Below, one piece after another: positions 1-11,767 of a DNA stretch of 64,000 nucleotides. The notes beneath the pieces are model-generated. The model ran no database searches and had not been told where the DNA came from. It saw nothing but the letters and a program-made list of their open reading frames with translations. The translations under genes and the position numbers were made by a program. How positions within the stretch are numbered: the stretch's first letter is position 1; every line of letters starts with the position of its first letter. This DNA is from Reticulitermes speratus (Eukaryota > Arthropoda > Insecta > Blattodea > Rhinotermitidae). Location: positions 4,603,709 through 4,667,708 of the forward strand of contig JAJKFL010000026.1 of NCBI GenBank assembly GCA_021186555.1. The letters are read 5' to 3'.

Positions 1-1399
1 AGGATAGCGCTCCAGGTTCAGCCACGATCGCCTCCTTTCACGTCCGATTCATTAATTAGTAATCCTACAATTCGACATTATACAATGAGCTACTGGCAGC
101 CTCATTAAATAAAGCACAAATAAATAAATGTGCTCTGGTCTTTGAAATGGTTTCCTCTATCTTGCCGATATTAGGGCCAAAATTTCATATGAATATCTTC
201 ATTAGTTCACGCGTGTTACATGCCTCGCCCATCCCATCTTTCATTCAACTGCTTCAGTGATATTAGGTAAACAGTAAAATATTTGAAGTCCACCATTACA
301 TTATTTGTACTTCCTATTCTTAGATCAAATTCCCCGCTCAGAATTTTCTGTAACTTCTTTGGTGTCAATGACAGAGTGATCATGTAGGATGAAATGAATT
401 ATGTTAGCTGCAAGGCCATAAATTTTTGTAATATGTAACAGCATTCACCTGGAAGCACTGACGAGCAGCACAGTAAGAACATTGATTATGCTGGTTTCTG
501 TACAAGACTTGAAAACAAGACCTCCTGACCATGAAGCAAGAAATGTTATATACTGCATCATAAAGATTTGTGACTATAAGATAACCTCATACTAATTCTC
601 CCATGCACACATTAACTATCTGAGGTTTTGCATTTATCCACACTAACCCGCTTAAGGCCCATTCATTCACTCTTCGTAAGTTCAAGACCATTCACTGATT
701 AACTTATTCAAAATTATACCCCTTCACCCAGTAGCTAGTTCAAGATTAGAATCATCAATTAAATCATTCTTACATTCATCTGTCCAGCAATCCGTCAATC
801 ATTCATTCATTACATATGCTATCCCAGCAATTGCCACATTTGAGGTTAGGGTATAACCCCATTCCGAACTCACACCTTATTATAGGCTTTCCCAGATCTA
901 TTCCTCCTTTTATGTTACACAAAACGTTATGCATAGTGTTCTTTCATTATTACTAAATATTTAAGCAATTTATTACAATTTATTTTAATAAATGAATAAC
1001 AAAGGACTTAATGTAGGCTCCTAATTTCTCATTACCTTCATTCCTGTACAGCCTTTTACCAAACTCAAAAAATACAGCCGAGTGTATTTTGTCTTCATTT
1101 CTTCTTATAGCTCTCACTGGGGCTACACTATTTCTGCATCTAACCCTTACACCTTGCTGTAATTTGTATACAGTTCAGGATTCAGCCTTGCAGTAACACC
1201 ACTATCTAATGCCTCACGTGGTGTCGGTATGTAAATCTATTACAAACAAATAGTAAAGGTCACTCACCGTTAATATGACCAACAGCAACCACAAAACAAT
1301 AATTTCAAACAAAGCAAACATATCCACTACTCTGTGTGCTACTGGTACTTCTTCCCAAGACAACATAACCTTCAATTTTCCCTCCTCCTATTTCTCAAG
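1..1399. other. left flank, presumed intron of the TSP1-repeat gene
   Basis: AT-rich sequence with no convincing exon, RNA gene or recognisable transposon. It contains loose runs of cattcattca-type sequence around 600-840. The stretch just before 1400 is pyrimidine-rich and serves as the likely splice acceptor of the next feature. Confidence 0.5.
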
Positions 1400-1681
1400 T
1401 TGACACACAAGATACAAGATACAATATTGATTCCAGAAACCTTGGAAACGGAGAAAATGAAAAGAGAAATCAGTCACCAAAGAAGTCCAGGAACGCAATG
1501 TCGCCAGGAATGGGGCGAATGGTCGCAATGGAGCACCTGCAGCGTCACATGTGGTGAAGGACTACAGATTAGATGGCGCCACTGCATCAACAAGCAATGT
1601 GTCACAGCCGAGAGCGAGATGCAGACAAAGACGTGCCAGCTACTCGACTGCAGCCCTGGGAAGTTCCTGGGGCTTGTCTAG
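1400..1681 (+). CDS. terminal exon with a thrombospondin type-1 repeat (partial gene)
   Basis: The open frame ends in TAG at 1679-1681 and encodes a thrombospondin type-1 repeat. It shows the W-x2-W-x2-W motif ([11 protein letters not shown]), then CSVTCGEG, a basic WRHC strand, and further cysteines ending in CQLLDC. In this family the tryptophan and arginine side chains stack as a ladder and the cysteines form disulphides, so the protein is probably extracellular. A pyrimidine-rich run followed by AG at 1398-1399 gives an acceptor that is in phase 0 with the frame, so I start the exon there and not at the upstream open codons. The gene must continue to the left. Only the repeat is visible, so an ADAMTS-like, papilin-like or other TSR protein cannot be told apart. 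An ATTAAA-like signal lies near 1736. Confidence 0.72.
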   Translation: MTHKIQDTILIPETLETEKMKREISHQRSPGTQCRQEWGEWSQWSTCSVTCGEGLQIRWRHCINKQCVTAESEMQTKTCQLLDCSPGKFLGLV

Positions 1682-1842
1682 GCTAAGTTATTAACTAATC
1701 TCAAAACAAAAGTTATGTAAATTTATTTGAAGTGGATTAAATACATTTGTTTCATTGAGTCATACCAACACTTGCATTGCAAAATGGGTTCCCTGTTATT
1801 TGTTTAATGTTGCCCTCAGTAACCCAAGACTATACAGCCTTG

Positions 1843-1960
1843 GAAAACCAGATGACAGTGAATTATGAATTGGAAAGTGCAAGGAAGCAGTCATGGCCCA
1901 ATTTATGGCAAAACAGTGGCACTTGCCTGGAGAGGCTGAGGACAACAACAAGATTCTCAG
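1843..1960 (+). repeat. decayed copy of an unnamed interspersed repeat
   Basis: The sequence at 1848-1880 (atgacagtgaattatgaatt, then ggaaag) matches the reverse complement at about 13060-13170, which reads atgactgtgaagtatgaatt, then ggaag. Both lie in short open frames that begin with MTV-x-YEL. The match marks an interspersed repeat of unknown class, not a gene. Confidence 0.35.
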
Positions 1961-2585
1961 TCGTGACAGTCAGCAGCCCGAAAATGATTTCAAATGAGCA
2001 ATTCCCAAATAGAAGTCAGAAACAATATCACTTGAGCCAACTTTCTCAGTAATATACTATTAGGAAAGTTTAGTTGACTCTTGAACTTACCACTCAGGAG
2101 ATGTGACCCAGTTTACTGACAGCTACACACAAGACAGGTAAAGTTGGGCGTTTATCACAGTGGTACTAGTGCGCGTAAAATCCATGGCTGTTAAATACCA
2201 CCTGCAGTAAATATACTGCAAAGTAAAACAGTGCACAATAAAACAAAATTTGTGATCAGTAACAAACACAGTTAGGAGGATATCAGAAAAACGTGTATGA
2301 TGACTATATCACACCTCAAAACAGGAAATGTGACTCCGTATCAGCCGTGACATAAAAAAGAGAATGAAACAGCACACCACAAAACATAAGAGTAATGTAA
2401 AAGGGATGGGAAGTTAAGACAGAAAGCATGATCCACACATCTTTACCATTTGTAAGTCTTTTAAATTCAACCTTCTTGAAACAGAATCCTGGTAACCAAA
2501 GATTGAGTCTTTAAAATGTGCAACTTTATCAAAAATATTCTTCATGTTGGTGTTATTTAATGGTTTATTTACCAACACCATTACT

Positions 2586-2836
2586 TTTCTCGACAGCCTT
2601 ATATGGGCCTGGGCCTCCTCGTTTCGTCGAGGTTTCATGGTCACACACATTTGAGACACACCACAGTCGGTAGGACTCCTCTGGATGAGGGACCAGCTCG
2701 TCGCAGAGACCTCTACCTGACAACACACAACACTCACAAGAGACAGACATCCATGCCCCCGGTGGGATTCGAACCCACCATCCTAGTAAGTGAGCGGCCG
2801 CAGTCCCACGCCTTAGACCGCACGGCCACTGGGATC
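2586..2836 (-). mobile_element. SINE family B (tRNA-Leu-like head)
   Basis: Read on the minus strand, the element starts with a tRNA-Leu-like head (A box tggccgtgcggtctaaggc, B box gggttcgaatcccacc) and ends in the shared tail ggctgtcgag. It is flanked by the 14-bp direct repeat ccaacaccattact at 2572-2585 and 2837-2850. That target-site duplication defines the borders. Full-length copy. Confidence 0.85.
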
Positions 2837-2997
2837 CCAACACCATTACTAGCTCAGCAAAAAGATGTGAATTGGAAAGGATATGAAGGGGTGTAGCCAT
2901 GGTCTCTCAGAAACTCATCCACACAATCTCGGAGCTCTGGGAACGCAGTCTGGCAATTACAGCTTCGCAACACAGTCAACACAACAAGATGAATTTT

Positions 2998-3119
2998 AAT
3001 AAGTCACAATCAAAATCATATACACAAGGTATACACCTTCCAATAAGTCATAATAAAATTATACATAAGGCATAATATTTTCAGTAAGTCACAATAAGAA
3101 TTATAGACAAGGCATAAAC
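2998..3119. repeat. short imperfect tandem repeat, about 2-3 units of about 52 bp
   Basis: The pattern ataagtcacaat, then an AT-rich stretch, then acaaggtata or ataaggcata recurs at about 2998, 3050 and 3095. The units are degenerate. Confidence 0.5.
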
Positions 3120-3775
3120 AAACAGCATGTACAAGTGAAGTACAAGTCTACTGTGTATCAATAATATAACTGGGCCTGTCATTCAGTACCAATACATCAA
3201 AGTATCATACAAAAATATTCAATATTGACATAAACTCAATTTCTTCATGTCAATCGTCATTTTTATTATTTAAAAAGACAAAATTATTGACTACAAATTT
3301 AAACCTGAATGTATCCTCTACAGAATATTGTAGGCAATGCTGGAGATGGTATTTGCTTTATGAAATGTCTGAACCCGAGAACAGGTAAAATCCACACCCA
3401 AAAAATCTTGGAACTCTGATGCACACACTGTTGTTCCTTGTCTAACCCCTATGCCTCTAGTCTTCTCCTTTGGGGACGGTGAATAATCCATTTACAAGCC
3501 CTAGCTTTGTCACTGAGTTTACACAAGAAGCAGATTATACCAAGCCCCAAATACGTTCCCCCCTTCTTGTTGGGAAACGTCCAACTTCTTGGATGGAGGA
3601 AGGGAGTGAATGTGTCACTGATTTGTTTTTTTTGTAAGTTTATTCTTCAAGACCAAAACACAGTATCTTTACTCACAACTATTCAGTTTTACTTTTTATT
3701 CACCGTGCATTATGCCAATATAAATCGCCTGTCTACCAACAACTGCGCTATTAGAATAAACTGTCGTTCAGTGCT

Positions 3776-3819
3776 GCCCTACATATGTTTCGGTCACTAT
3801 GCGACCATCATCAGGGGTA
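3776..3819 (-). ncRNA. hammerhead-ribozyme-like sequence (H5, left arm)
   Basis: On the minus strand CTGATGA is followed by stem II GGTCGC/GTGACC (one G-U pair), then GAAA, a loopless stem III ACAT/ATGT, and A at the cleavage position. Stem I pairs CCC with GGG. All core positions of the family are present. Confidence 0.7.
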
Positions 3820-4072
3820 TCTATATATATCTTTGTATGCACTTCACTACACGCTGTCCACGTTGTGTTTTATTGAAGTTGTTATACGCTGAGAGCTGTT
3901 GTGTGCACTGCACTTCTATATGGTGTGACGCTGGTGTCTGTTGTGATCGTCTTGTGTCAAATTATTGCACTGTGACAGTGCAGTGCACACAACAGCTCTC
4001 AGCGTATAACAACATCAATAAAACACAAAGTGGACAGCGTGTAGTGAAGTGCATACAAAGATATATACAGAT

Positions 4073-4115
4073 ACCCCTGATGATGGTCACATAGTGACCG
4101 AAACATATGTAGGGC
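4073..4115 (+). ncRNA. hammerhead-ribozyme-like sequence (H5, right arm)
   Basis: CTGATGA lies at 4077-4083, stem II is GGTCAC/GTGACC (six perfect pairs), GAAA lies at 4100-4103, stem III is ACAT/ATGT, and stem I pairs CCC with GGG. It is the inverted partner of the 3776-3819 copy. The G-U pair there is a Watson-Crick pair here. Confidence 0.72.
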
Positions 4116-4521
4116 AGTACTGAATGACAGTTTATTCTAATAGTGCAGTTGTTGGTAGACAAGTGATTTATACAACTATTCAGTTTCTTGCTTTAATCAA
4201 TCGGTAACATAACAACAAGGAGAATTACGTAAGTGTGGGTAAGCATGGACAAATTAATAATTATTCATCCAAAATTCCTTGTCCAGTAAAGTGTGATGAC
4301 CTTTGGTTTTGAAGTGGATAAAAACAGTAAAACATAAAATAAAAAAGGGGGGAGAAGTGTGAAGTGTGCAACTCAAGTGCTGAATATTTTAGAAGTGCAA
4401 CAAATATAACTGTTCAGTTTTCAAAATATATTCCACTAATTGGCAAGAAGAATGTCACCATAACTAGCTACTTCCAGCCACAAAATATTGCAAATTGGAC
4501 CCAATCAGTGCAAAGCACAAG

Positions 4522-4770
4522 GAATAGGTAAAGGTCTCCAGCTAACATGCCATTCAGGCACACTGAGTGAGTAGAGGTATACCTCCACCCATGCTTAACC
4601 TCAGGGCTAGATGGAGGTGGGTGGTCAATACCATGCTCCAGCTGCTTTACCAATGGGGAGAGAAACCTGGCATGAATTGTACAGGAGACTGGGTGGGGCC
4701 CAGGGCTGGTCTGGATGTGTGTGGAAAATACTGCCCCTACCAGGGTTTGAACCCCAAACAAGGAAGAGGT
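4522..4770 (-). mobile_element. SINE family A, decayed
   Basis: The reverse complement shows the B-box-like gggtttgaacccc near 4740, the body gggccccacccagtctcctg, and the 3' part tagaggtatacctccac followed by a taaagg-type tail. It matches the full-length family A copy at 49260-49541. Confidence 0.65.
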
Positions 4771-5645
4771 ACGTGTATAAAGATTTAAGACCAATAACGC
4801 CTGTGAAATGTAAATATTTCTGAGTGTTCAAGGCTGATGTGTGTACCAAATACGAGGTTCCTTCATGAAAGACGACACAGCGAAGCACATGCTCTGGCTT
4901 CTGATATTTATAAAGAAGTGGATGAAAAACTGAAGTTCATAAACAACTTTAAAAGTAGATTTCTAGTCATCAGTGGCAGTGGATAGTTACATGGGCACTG
5001 CTTGTCATTACATAAGTGTTGAAAAATGTTTGTTAAAAGGCATCGCTCTAGTAACCATGAAGTATATCTCACATACAGCGAAAGACATTTTAAATACTTT
5101 TGATTATATGGAAAGAAAGTGAAATCTAGCTGGTAAAACTGTAGCATATGAAACATGAATGTGATGGTGATGACAACGATGACAACAATGGTCAAGATAA
5201 TGACATGAATCCAGTTGCTCTTGTATAAACAGAAGTGATGGGCTCTGGACCTACTTGCTTGGTGGAAAGCAAATACTCAAACTTCCCCAACGTATGCAGT
5301 ACACGTTTGGCATACCTGTGTACACCAGGAGCTGTAGCCAAAAATCGTTCACACCTTACTGGCGAACACAGAAACAATCGTTGGTTTCTTTGAAGAGGAT
5401 TCAAACTGATTGGGTTAGCCTGTTGCTGTCATTTACAATATTTTCTGTACCTTTTGTTCTAGTTTTACACATCATATATTTCATTATGTCAAGCAGGAAT
5501 AAATTTTTTAATATATGGGAACTGAATATGGAATTAATGAGAATAAATTTATTATTGGCTACAGAATAAATATATTTACTGTTACTGTTTTTGCTACTAC
5601 ACCTACTACAACCAATAACAATAAAACAATACCCATTCTGGTCTT

Positions 5646-5777
5646 CGGCCTTCTGTGATGTTATGCAGCACTGATTGGTAGTTTGTTACCAACTTTTAGG
5701 GACAGCCTATCAGTCAACCCAAAACGTCAGCAACTATCCATCAATGCTGTGTAACATCCCAGAAGAGTGAAGACCTC
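5646..5777. mobile_element. short inverted-repeat element, family F
   Basis: The ends read ggtcttcggccttctgtgatgt and acatcccagaagagtgaagacc, an imperfect terminal inverted repeat of the ttctgggatgttac type. The interior contains ccaaaacgtcagcaac, the decayed 3' half of the hammerhead-like core that other family F copies keep. Confidence 0.5.
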
Positions 5778-6539
5778 ATTTATACCATGGTGGAAGCCTG
5801 ATATCACAATACATATTCTTTCAATTCAGCAATGGAGAAAGAGAAATGCAGGCAGCTGACCAGAAAACTCCCCCTAATCTTATCACTGCTATCTAAACAG
5901 AACATCTTAATGTGTAGTAAAACTCCACACTGCAATGCAAATTACGTACAAGAATTTGTAATACAAACAATGGCAAAATATTATGTTTTAAATTGAAATT
6001 AGTAAGATGCTGGCGCAATTAAACACTGTCTAAACTGATAAAAAAAATTCAACATTGACATGAAATTTTATTTTATATTAGTGTAGTGCATTTCGTTGGT
6101 TTGTGAAACAGTGAAATAAAATTTTATGTTCATCGACATCCTTAAATGTAACTAATGTGGGATATATTGGGTGAGAAATCAAATGATCAACAGCCTCTGG
6201 ACCTGATGAAAGAAAATGAAGTAACTTATTGACAGTTTACATCTACTGCTTCCCTATTTGGAACACTTCACAGGCAAGTATATAATCCAAAATCTACTGT
6301 GATTAGCTTAACCCTTTTCTGTTCTCTATGGAAGGCTTTTTACAAAATAATTTTCCCACAAAGGCCCACCGATGGAACGCCCTTATAAAGAAATTAATAA
6401 ATATTCCACCCCATCATGATAGCGTGCTAAATGTTGTCACTTCATTCTTTCAATTCTTTAACATGTATGCTAGCAGTTCATACATAGAAATACAAGCAGC
6501 CACAGTTTTATAATTTCCAGTACCAACTCATACATACAT

Positions 6540-6566
6540 AACCATATAAAGTAACTTTATATGGTT
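6540..6566. repeat. short palindrome
   Basis: aaccatataaag is followed by taa, then ctttatatggtt. The 12-bp arms are perfect. Confidence 0.7.
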
Positions 6567-6649
6567 CATATTCCATACATTAATCAAACGAATAACTGTT
6601 AACACCAACAGATGTGCAATAATATTTAGATGTACTTTTTTTTACAAGG

Positions 6650-6697
6650 TATCCTCCAACACGTTTCAGTCACTTATGTGGCCATCTTCAGAAAGGT
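6650..6697 (-). ncRNA. hammerhead-ribozyme-like sequence (H7, left arm)
   Basis: On the minus strand CTGAAGA, stem II GGCCAC/GTGACT (one mismatch and one G-U), GAAA, short stem III ACG/TGT, then stem I CCTTT/GGAGG. It is slightly decayed compared with its partner at 6987-7033. Confidence 0.55.
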
Positions 6698-6758
6698 ATA
6701 AACAAGAATACAATCACAATTACAGGTTCTCACACTTCTGTAATTATAATTGTATTCT

Positions 6759-6966
6759 TAACGTTGTATTTACCGTGCACTTTCAAATGAGATATGTTCA
6801 ATAAACACCTACTAATGCACATAAACTTTTTTCACAATAGTTTATTCTTAAAATTCCCCTATACGTATTTCGGTGGTTTAAACCACCGAAATACGTAAAG
6901 GGGAATTTTAAGAATAAACTATTGTGAAAAAATTTTATGTGCATTAGTTGGTGTTTATTGAACATA
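6759..6966. mobile_element. fold-back element H6, nested inside H7
   Basis: The direct repeat tataattgtattct (14 bp) lies at 6745-6758 and 6967-6980. The left end carries accgtgcac, the common terminal motif. The arms (about 6783-6878 and 6880-6963) form a near-perfect palindrome whose centre is ggtggtttaaaccacc. The centre falls inside what would be stem II of a hammerhead, so each arm keeps only the 3' half (ccaccgaaatacgtaaagggg type). Confidence 0.65.
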
Positions 6967-6986
6967 TATAATTGTATTCTGTTTAT

Positions 6987-7033
6987 ACTTTTCTGAAGAT
7001 GGCCACATAAGTGGCCGAAACGTGTTGGAGGAT
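6987..7033 (+). ncRNA. hammerhead-ribozyme-like sequence (H7, right arm)
   Basis: CTGAAGA at 6993-6999, stem II GGCCAC/GTGGCC (six perfect pairs), GAAA, stem III ACG/TGT, and a stem I in which ggagg faces a pyrimidine run. The partner on the left arm has the matching CCTTT. Confidence 0.65.
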
Positions 7034-7739
7034 ACCTTGTAGATAAAACCACATCTAAGTATTATTGTGCATTTGTTGGTATTAACATTGCATCCATATA
7101 TAAAGCAGTTTGTAGTTTGTAGGAGCGAGGCTGGAAACAAAACGGATGGGAAACAGTTAATGTTAAATTCAGAAAGTGTATTCCTCACTGTAACACTACC
7201 TGTGCTGGATCAGCACGAATGGTGTCATACACAATGGTAAGAACTTACCCTAACCGGAAATGAATGTATGTGGCTATATCAAGTTAATGCCTAATTCAGT
7301 TCCTCCCAGGCTCCTGTGATTCGATTATTATGCTTTTTTACACGTTATATACGGGCCCACATGCATATAACTTTCACTTCATGTGTATGATATAGTTTTA
7401 ATTATTTTTTTAAGTATCAAATGTTTAGTTTTTTTTTATTGTGTCTGTACTGGTTGAATGCCTCCTGAATATTTTAGGCCATAAATAAGTCCGTTTATAG
7501 CACCAAAGTTGGGATGTAGCAATAGACTAAAGTTTTTACCTCAATTAATACATGACATTATAGCCAATTTCTCTACTAAAATGCAAAGATTAAAACATAA
7601 AAAAACTCTAATTTGCCCTGTGTGGTTCATATGAGTGTGAAACATGTTTTTCTCAACCTACATGTAAAAACACAAATTAACAGTGCAGAGAAAGTTTGGA
7701 ATTTAGACAGAAGTAGTACAAAGAGTAAGAAAACTTTAC

Positions 7740-8065
7740 AATAAATACCTACATAATCTGTAGTTTCTCACAGAATATTATTAGAGTAATCAAACCGAAA
7801 GTGGGATAGGTGGGACATGCAGCATGCATGATCAAAATAAGGACTGCATATATGATTTTAAGTGTAAAACTTAAAAGGAGGAGCCTGCTTGCAAGACACA
7901 GACATGGAGATGGTAACGTTAAAATATACCTTACAGAAACATCATGTGAGAATGGGGATTGGATTCATCTGGCTCAGGACAGGGCACACTGGCAGATGCT
8001 TGTGTACATGGTAAAGAACCTCTGGGTTTCATCAAAGTCAGGGAATTCCATGTCCCACTAAGTAA
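7740..8065 (+). mobile_element. LINE 3' end, decayed, sense orientation
   Basis: The sequence keeps the order of the LINE C-terminal tail: attagagtaatcaaaccgaa, gtgggataggtgggacatgc, then ctggctcaggacagggcaca near 7970 and a remnant of the last codons near 8030. The intact frame is lost. It matches 62360-62640 of the long copy. Confidence 0.6.
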
Positions 8066-8508
8066 TCATCAGCTAATCCATTCACCCCTCTATCTTCCGG
8101 AATGAATTAACAGATTAGAAGACATTTCGAAAATTCACCCAATTATCTCTGCAGCCCAATTTACCAAAAACGAATGGAGCTGCTACTACTTTTGAAAATG
8201 TTTTGAAGACAGCCATTTCACTCAGACTTTCTGTATGTGTAATATAAACTGTCCTCTACCAGTACATATTGTGAAATCTGTCTAATAACCATGAGAAAGC
8301 ATAGGAACAACTTGTGTACTCGTCTTCCAGGCTCTAATACCGCACAGTATTACCCATCGACACCACTTCTCCAGAGGAACGTACGATCACAGTTAGGAGG
8401 GTTCAGATGTGATACGTTATATAGGCAGGCTGCAAGAATGGTCAATGGAACATAGCATGGAGCTTCTATCTACAAGATTTGAGGTACTCACAGTGGTGAT
8501 GACGATTC

Positions 8509-8679
8509 AAGTCTTCTGGGATGTTACACCATGCAAACTCATTAACAGTTACTGACATTTATTTTTCTTCATTTTCAGAGTCAAAGCAATCTTGGACTGT
8601 TTCACCCTGAAGATGAAGATACCATGTCCTTTTGAAATGTCGGTAACTATTTACCGGTCGACATGGTATAACATCCCGT
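8509..8679 (+). mobile_element. family F inverted-repeat element with hammerhead-like core
   Basis: The ends read gtcttctgggatgttac and its imperfect inverse ataacatcccgtg. Inside, ccCTGAAGA (8594) is followed by an A/G-rich and C/T-rich pair able to form stem II, then GAAA, TGTC and GGTAAC. Stem I pairs CACC with GGTAA. Stem II is weakened here, so activity is doubtful. Confidence 0.5.
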
Positions 8680-9535
8680 GCAAATTAAATCTCAGTCTAC
8701 GTTCCTTACAAGTTGCCTGTATAACCTAACACATCCACACTTCAACCTTGAAGTCGGAGGCAGCAAATTCCTTCCAGAAGTCGGTATTTGTGGATAAAAC
8801 TACATATCATCATAACCCAGAAGACCAAATACTGAAATACTGAAATATACACTATCATAAAAACTTCAATCTCACTACAAAAAGAAATGTTTTATCCTGC
8901 ACCACATTAGATATTTCTGATTGCACGCATTAAAGAGAAGAAACGTTATGTTGCAACATGCCAACGGCAGGTTTAAATGTGTTAATAGCCTTGGTGTGTC
9001 TCGCGTTCTCTATCAGTGTACACGCCGTACACTTCCTCCCCTTCCTCACCTACTGCCTTAAATACTTTTGCCTTGCCAGTGTTTGACCCCTCACAGTTTT
9101 GAGTATACAATGTATTGGACTGGCCCAGCAATTTAACCATACACATCTACCGTTCCGTTTCTTCCACCACACAGATGACGACCTCAGACCCACGCTGTAT
9201 GGATATTACAAGGCGCAATTTGCGAAGAACCTTCACTGTAATCTCACACTCCATTTCCAAACAATGGTACTTGTGTCTGGATGCACTGACAGTGCAATGC
9301 CACCACAGACACCACTTGCAGTTTCACAGCCCATCTGAAAACTGTCTTAGTCACTTGGCTCAAGAACAGCCAATTCTGAAATTAGAAATACTTATTACTT
9401 TCATATTAAAGCAGTAATTAATAATATGTTCATGTGTGATTAACAAACTTTGATAGATGAGGAATGCTAGCCCATTCTGTTCGTGTTACATACATTTAGA
9501 GGTCTGTAACATCACTGGGTGAAGTCTTCATTCTT

Positions 9536-9793
9536 CTGGGATGTTGCAAAGTGTTAGTGGATGAAATCTGTGGTCTTCTGGGTAATTACACGGCATCGTG
9601 TGGTAAATAATTACCACACGATGCCGTGTAATTACCCAGAAGACCACAGATTTCATCAACATCGCGGCGTAAGCCTGAAATCAATGTTAGTGGACGGTTT
9701 GTTAGCGACATTCTGGGACAGTGCGTCGATACCAAAATACTACTAAAAAACTACCAATTTACACCACGCAACATCCCAGAAGATTAAAGATCT
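9536..9793. mobile_element. family F element containing a perfect hairpin
   Basis: cttctgggatgttgc at the left and gcaacatcccagaag at the right form the terminal inverted repeats. The interior contains the 97-bp palindrome listed separately. Confidence 0.5.
9559..9655. repeat. perfect 47-bp-arm palindrome
   Basis: The arm gatgaaatctgtggtcttct and the following bases to 9605 are repeated exactly in reverse complement up to 9655, with only about 3 bp between the arms. The lack of mismatches suggests a young or actively converted hairpin. Confidence 0.85.
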
Positions 9794-10128
9794 TAACTAC
9801 ATCGTGGCAAAACCCCAAACTCTCGCATCAGTGGATGAAAGTAAATAATCTACTTAATGGACAATGGATTATGCGTACAAACATTTTGTGACAATTCCGA
9901 GACATTTGCTGCTGAAACCACATTAATTTTACAATGCTACTGGGCAGACATAAAATCAAACAGAACACTGATGGATTAACAGAAAAAAAAAGAACAAAAC
10001 CATACTGCACAGGGTTCAACAAGATCACTTAACTGCTTGTCAAGAGCACAGCCAAGAAGTGCAACAATCTTATTAATTTACACAGATTCTCCCCCACTCA
10101 CGCTTTTGCTTTCTCCACAGGTATAGAA

Positions 10129-10905
10129 CAGAAAATTTCAGTGCTTCCTGAGAAGCTAACAGTTCCTCAGCTAGTCAACAAATTACCTGCATTTTATGGA
10201 ACCAGAAGGCTCAGTACTATGTGCACAACAACCCACCACTAGTCCTGAGCCACATGAATCCATTCCATACCATCTCAGCCAATTCCTTTCAGATACATTT
10301 TAATATTATCAGCCCATCCACATCTAAGTCATCCATAAAGCGTCTTTCCTTCAGGTTTCTGCACCGAAACCCTGCGTGCATTTCTCTTTTCCCCACGGCA
10401 TACCACATGCACGACACGGCTCATGCCCCTTAACTTGATCATCACAATAGTATTTGGCAAGCAGTACAAATCACGAAACCTATCACTATGCAATTTTCTC
10501 AAACCTCCTGTTTCTTCCTCCTTCTTAGGACCAAGCATATTCCTCAGTACCCTGTTCTCAAACATCCTCAGTCTATGTTCTTCCCTTAATGTGAAAGACC
10601 AAGTTGGACCCCCACATAAAACCAGTACAATTATAGATCTGTATATTTCAGTCCTTACGTTCTTCGATGGCAAACAGGAAGACAGAAGATTCTGAACTGA
10701 ACAGTGGAAAGCATTCCTTGAATTCACTCCAGTTCTAATTTCTTCATTTGTGTAATTTTGTTAGTGCCATTCCCAAATCTTTGATATCTGCCACGTTTCC
10801 AGAGGATTAATTTGCTGCCTTTATGTTGTAATTCTGTCCTATGTTCTGTTACTGAGACAACTTAAGTTTCTCAGCATTTACTTCTACAACAATCCCCTTA
10901 CTATT
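10129..10905 (-). mobile_element. 5'-truncated LINE copy
   Basis: The minus strand carries the LINE C-terminal region. A 132-residue open piece (10727 down to 10329) contains NAFHCSVQNLLSS, TLREEHRLRMFENRVLR and a tail resembling the other copies. The 3' end at about 10140-10175 carries the terminal sequence gttagcttctcagg. Confidence 0.72.
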
Positions 10906-11020
10906 GACCAATAATGCTTCTGAATTTTGTTTTATACTGCATATGTATTTGCCCAGTAAATCAGTATCATCAGGATACAGCAGAAGCTGAAATACCCATT
11001 CAATTTCAATGTGTTATACA

Positions 11021-11427
11021 TATAACAATAACCATGGCTCGACAGCCCTATATGGGCCTGGGCCTCCTCTTTCTGAGGTTACGTGGTCTGCGCATTTGTG
11101 GCAGTTCGGAGACCAGCCGACTGGCCGCGCTGTTCAACTTCAATCCTGATGTGACCGCCAGAGCCATCTGGCAGGCAGTCAGGAGACTTGGGTGAGAAAT
11201 GGCAGCTTTCAATTTCGCTTACGGACACTACTGGTTCTTCTTCATGCCCGTAATGTTCTTTTACATGCCGTAAATCTACGACATGGGACCTACGGCTTTA
11301 CTTCTCCTCTGAAGGAAGTGGTGCTCCGGATTTTTATCACCCTTAAAAATCCATCGACCTCGGTCGGGATCGAACCCGCGAACCTTGGGTCCAGTGGCGA
11401 GCACGCTAACCACTAGTCCACCGAGGT
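11021..11427 (-). mobile_element. chimeric SINE: family C head joined to a family B tail
   Basis: Read on the minus strand, it starts with a tRNA-like head (ggtggactagtggttagcg A-box region, gggttcgatcccgacc B box), passes through a family C body, and ends in the family B tail (cccatatagggctgtcgagc). One 14-bp direct repeat, caatgtgttataca at 11007-11020 and 11428-11441, flanks the whole unit, so it inserted as one piece. Confidence 0.8.
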
Positions 11428-11767
11428 CAATGTGTTATACACATTATATAGTATAAGGTGCAGCATATAACATGTTTTATAGGTCTGTGACTGTAAGCAG
11501 ACTGACGTGTGTATCTGCAGCAGTCTGGGTAGGCACAGTTTCTCTGGCAGAGAACTAGTAAAATTTTTATGTGCCAGGTGAAATGAGCAAACATTTGTTC
11601 TCACATGCACGCACATGTGCAAACACACACACACACAGGATAAGGTAAAATCTAAGTTCACACTTTCATTACAACAATAAAAACATAAACACAAGAACAA
11701 AAAATAATAAATTTGTAACTTTAGTTGATTCATCCCTGTTGAATTCTGAGTATAACCACAAGTATAC

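Larger units (their letters stand above)
3687..4171. mobile_element. fold-back element H5 with two inverted hammerhead-like sequences
   Basis: Two long arms (about 3720-3930 and 3985-4165) are inverted copies of each other. The unique centre is about 60 bp. Each arm carries one hammerhead-like sequence. The direct repeat acaactattcag occurs at 3675-3686 and 4172-4183. The left end carries caccgtgcat, the terminal motif shared with the other fold-back elements, next to a T-rich stretch that reads as an A-rich tail on the minus strand. Confidence 0.75.
6597..7088. mobile_element. fold-back element H7, split by a nested element
   Basis: The left arm (about 6597-6720) and right arm (about 6967-7088) are inverted copies, running from gttaacaccaac to gttggtattaac. 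Each carries a hammerhead-like sequence. A second fold-back element (6759-6966) sits in the middle with its own target duplication, so H7 is older. Confidence 0.65.

Noticed and set aside
3507..4162. Long open frames on both strands (195 and 66 codons)
   Set aside because: They lie on the arms of fold-back element H5 and mirror each other.
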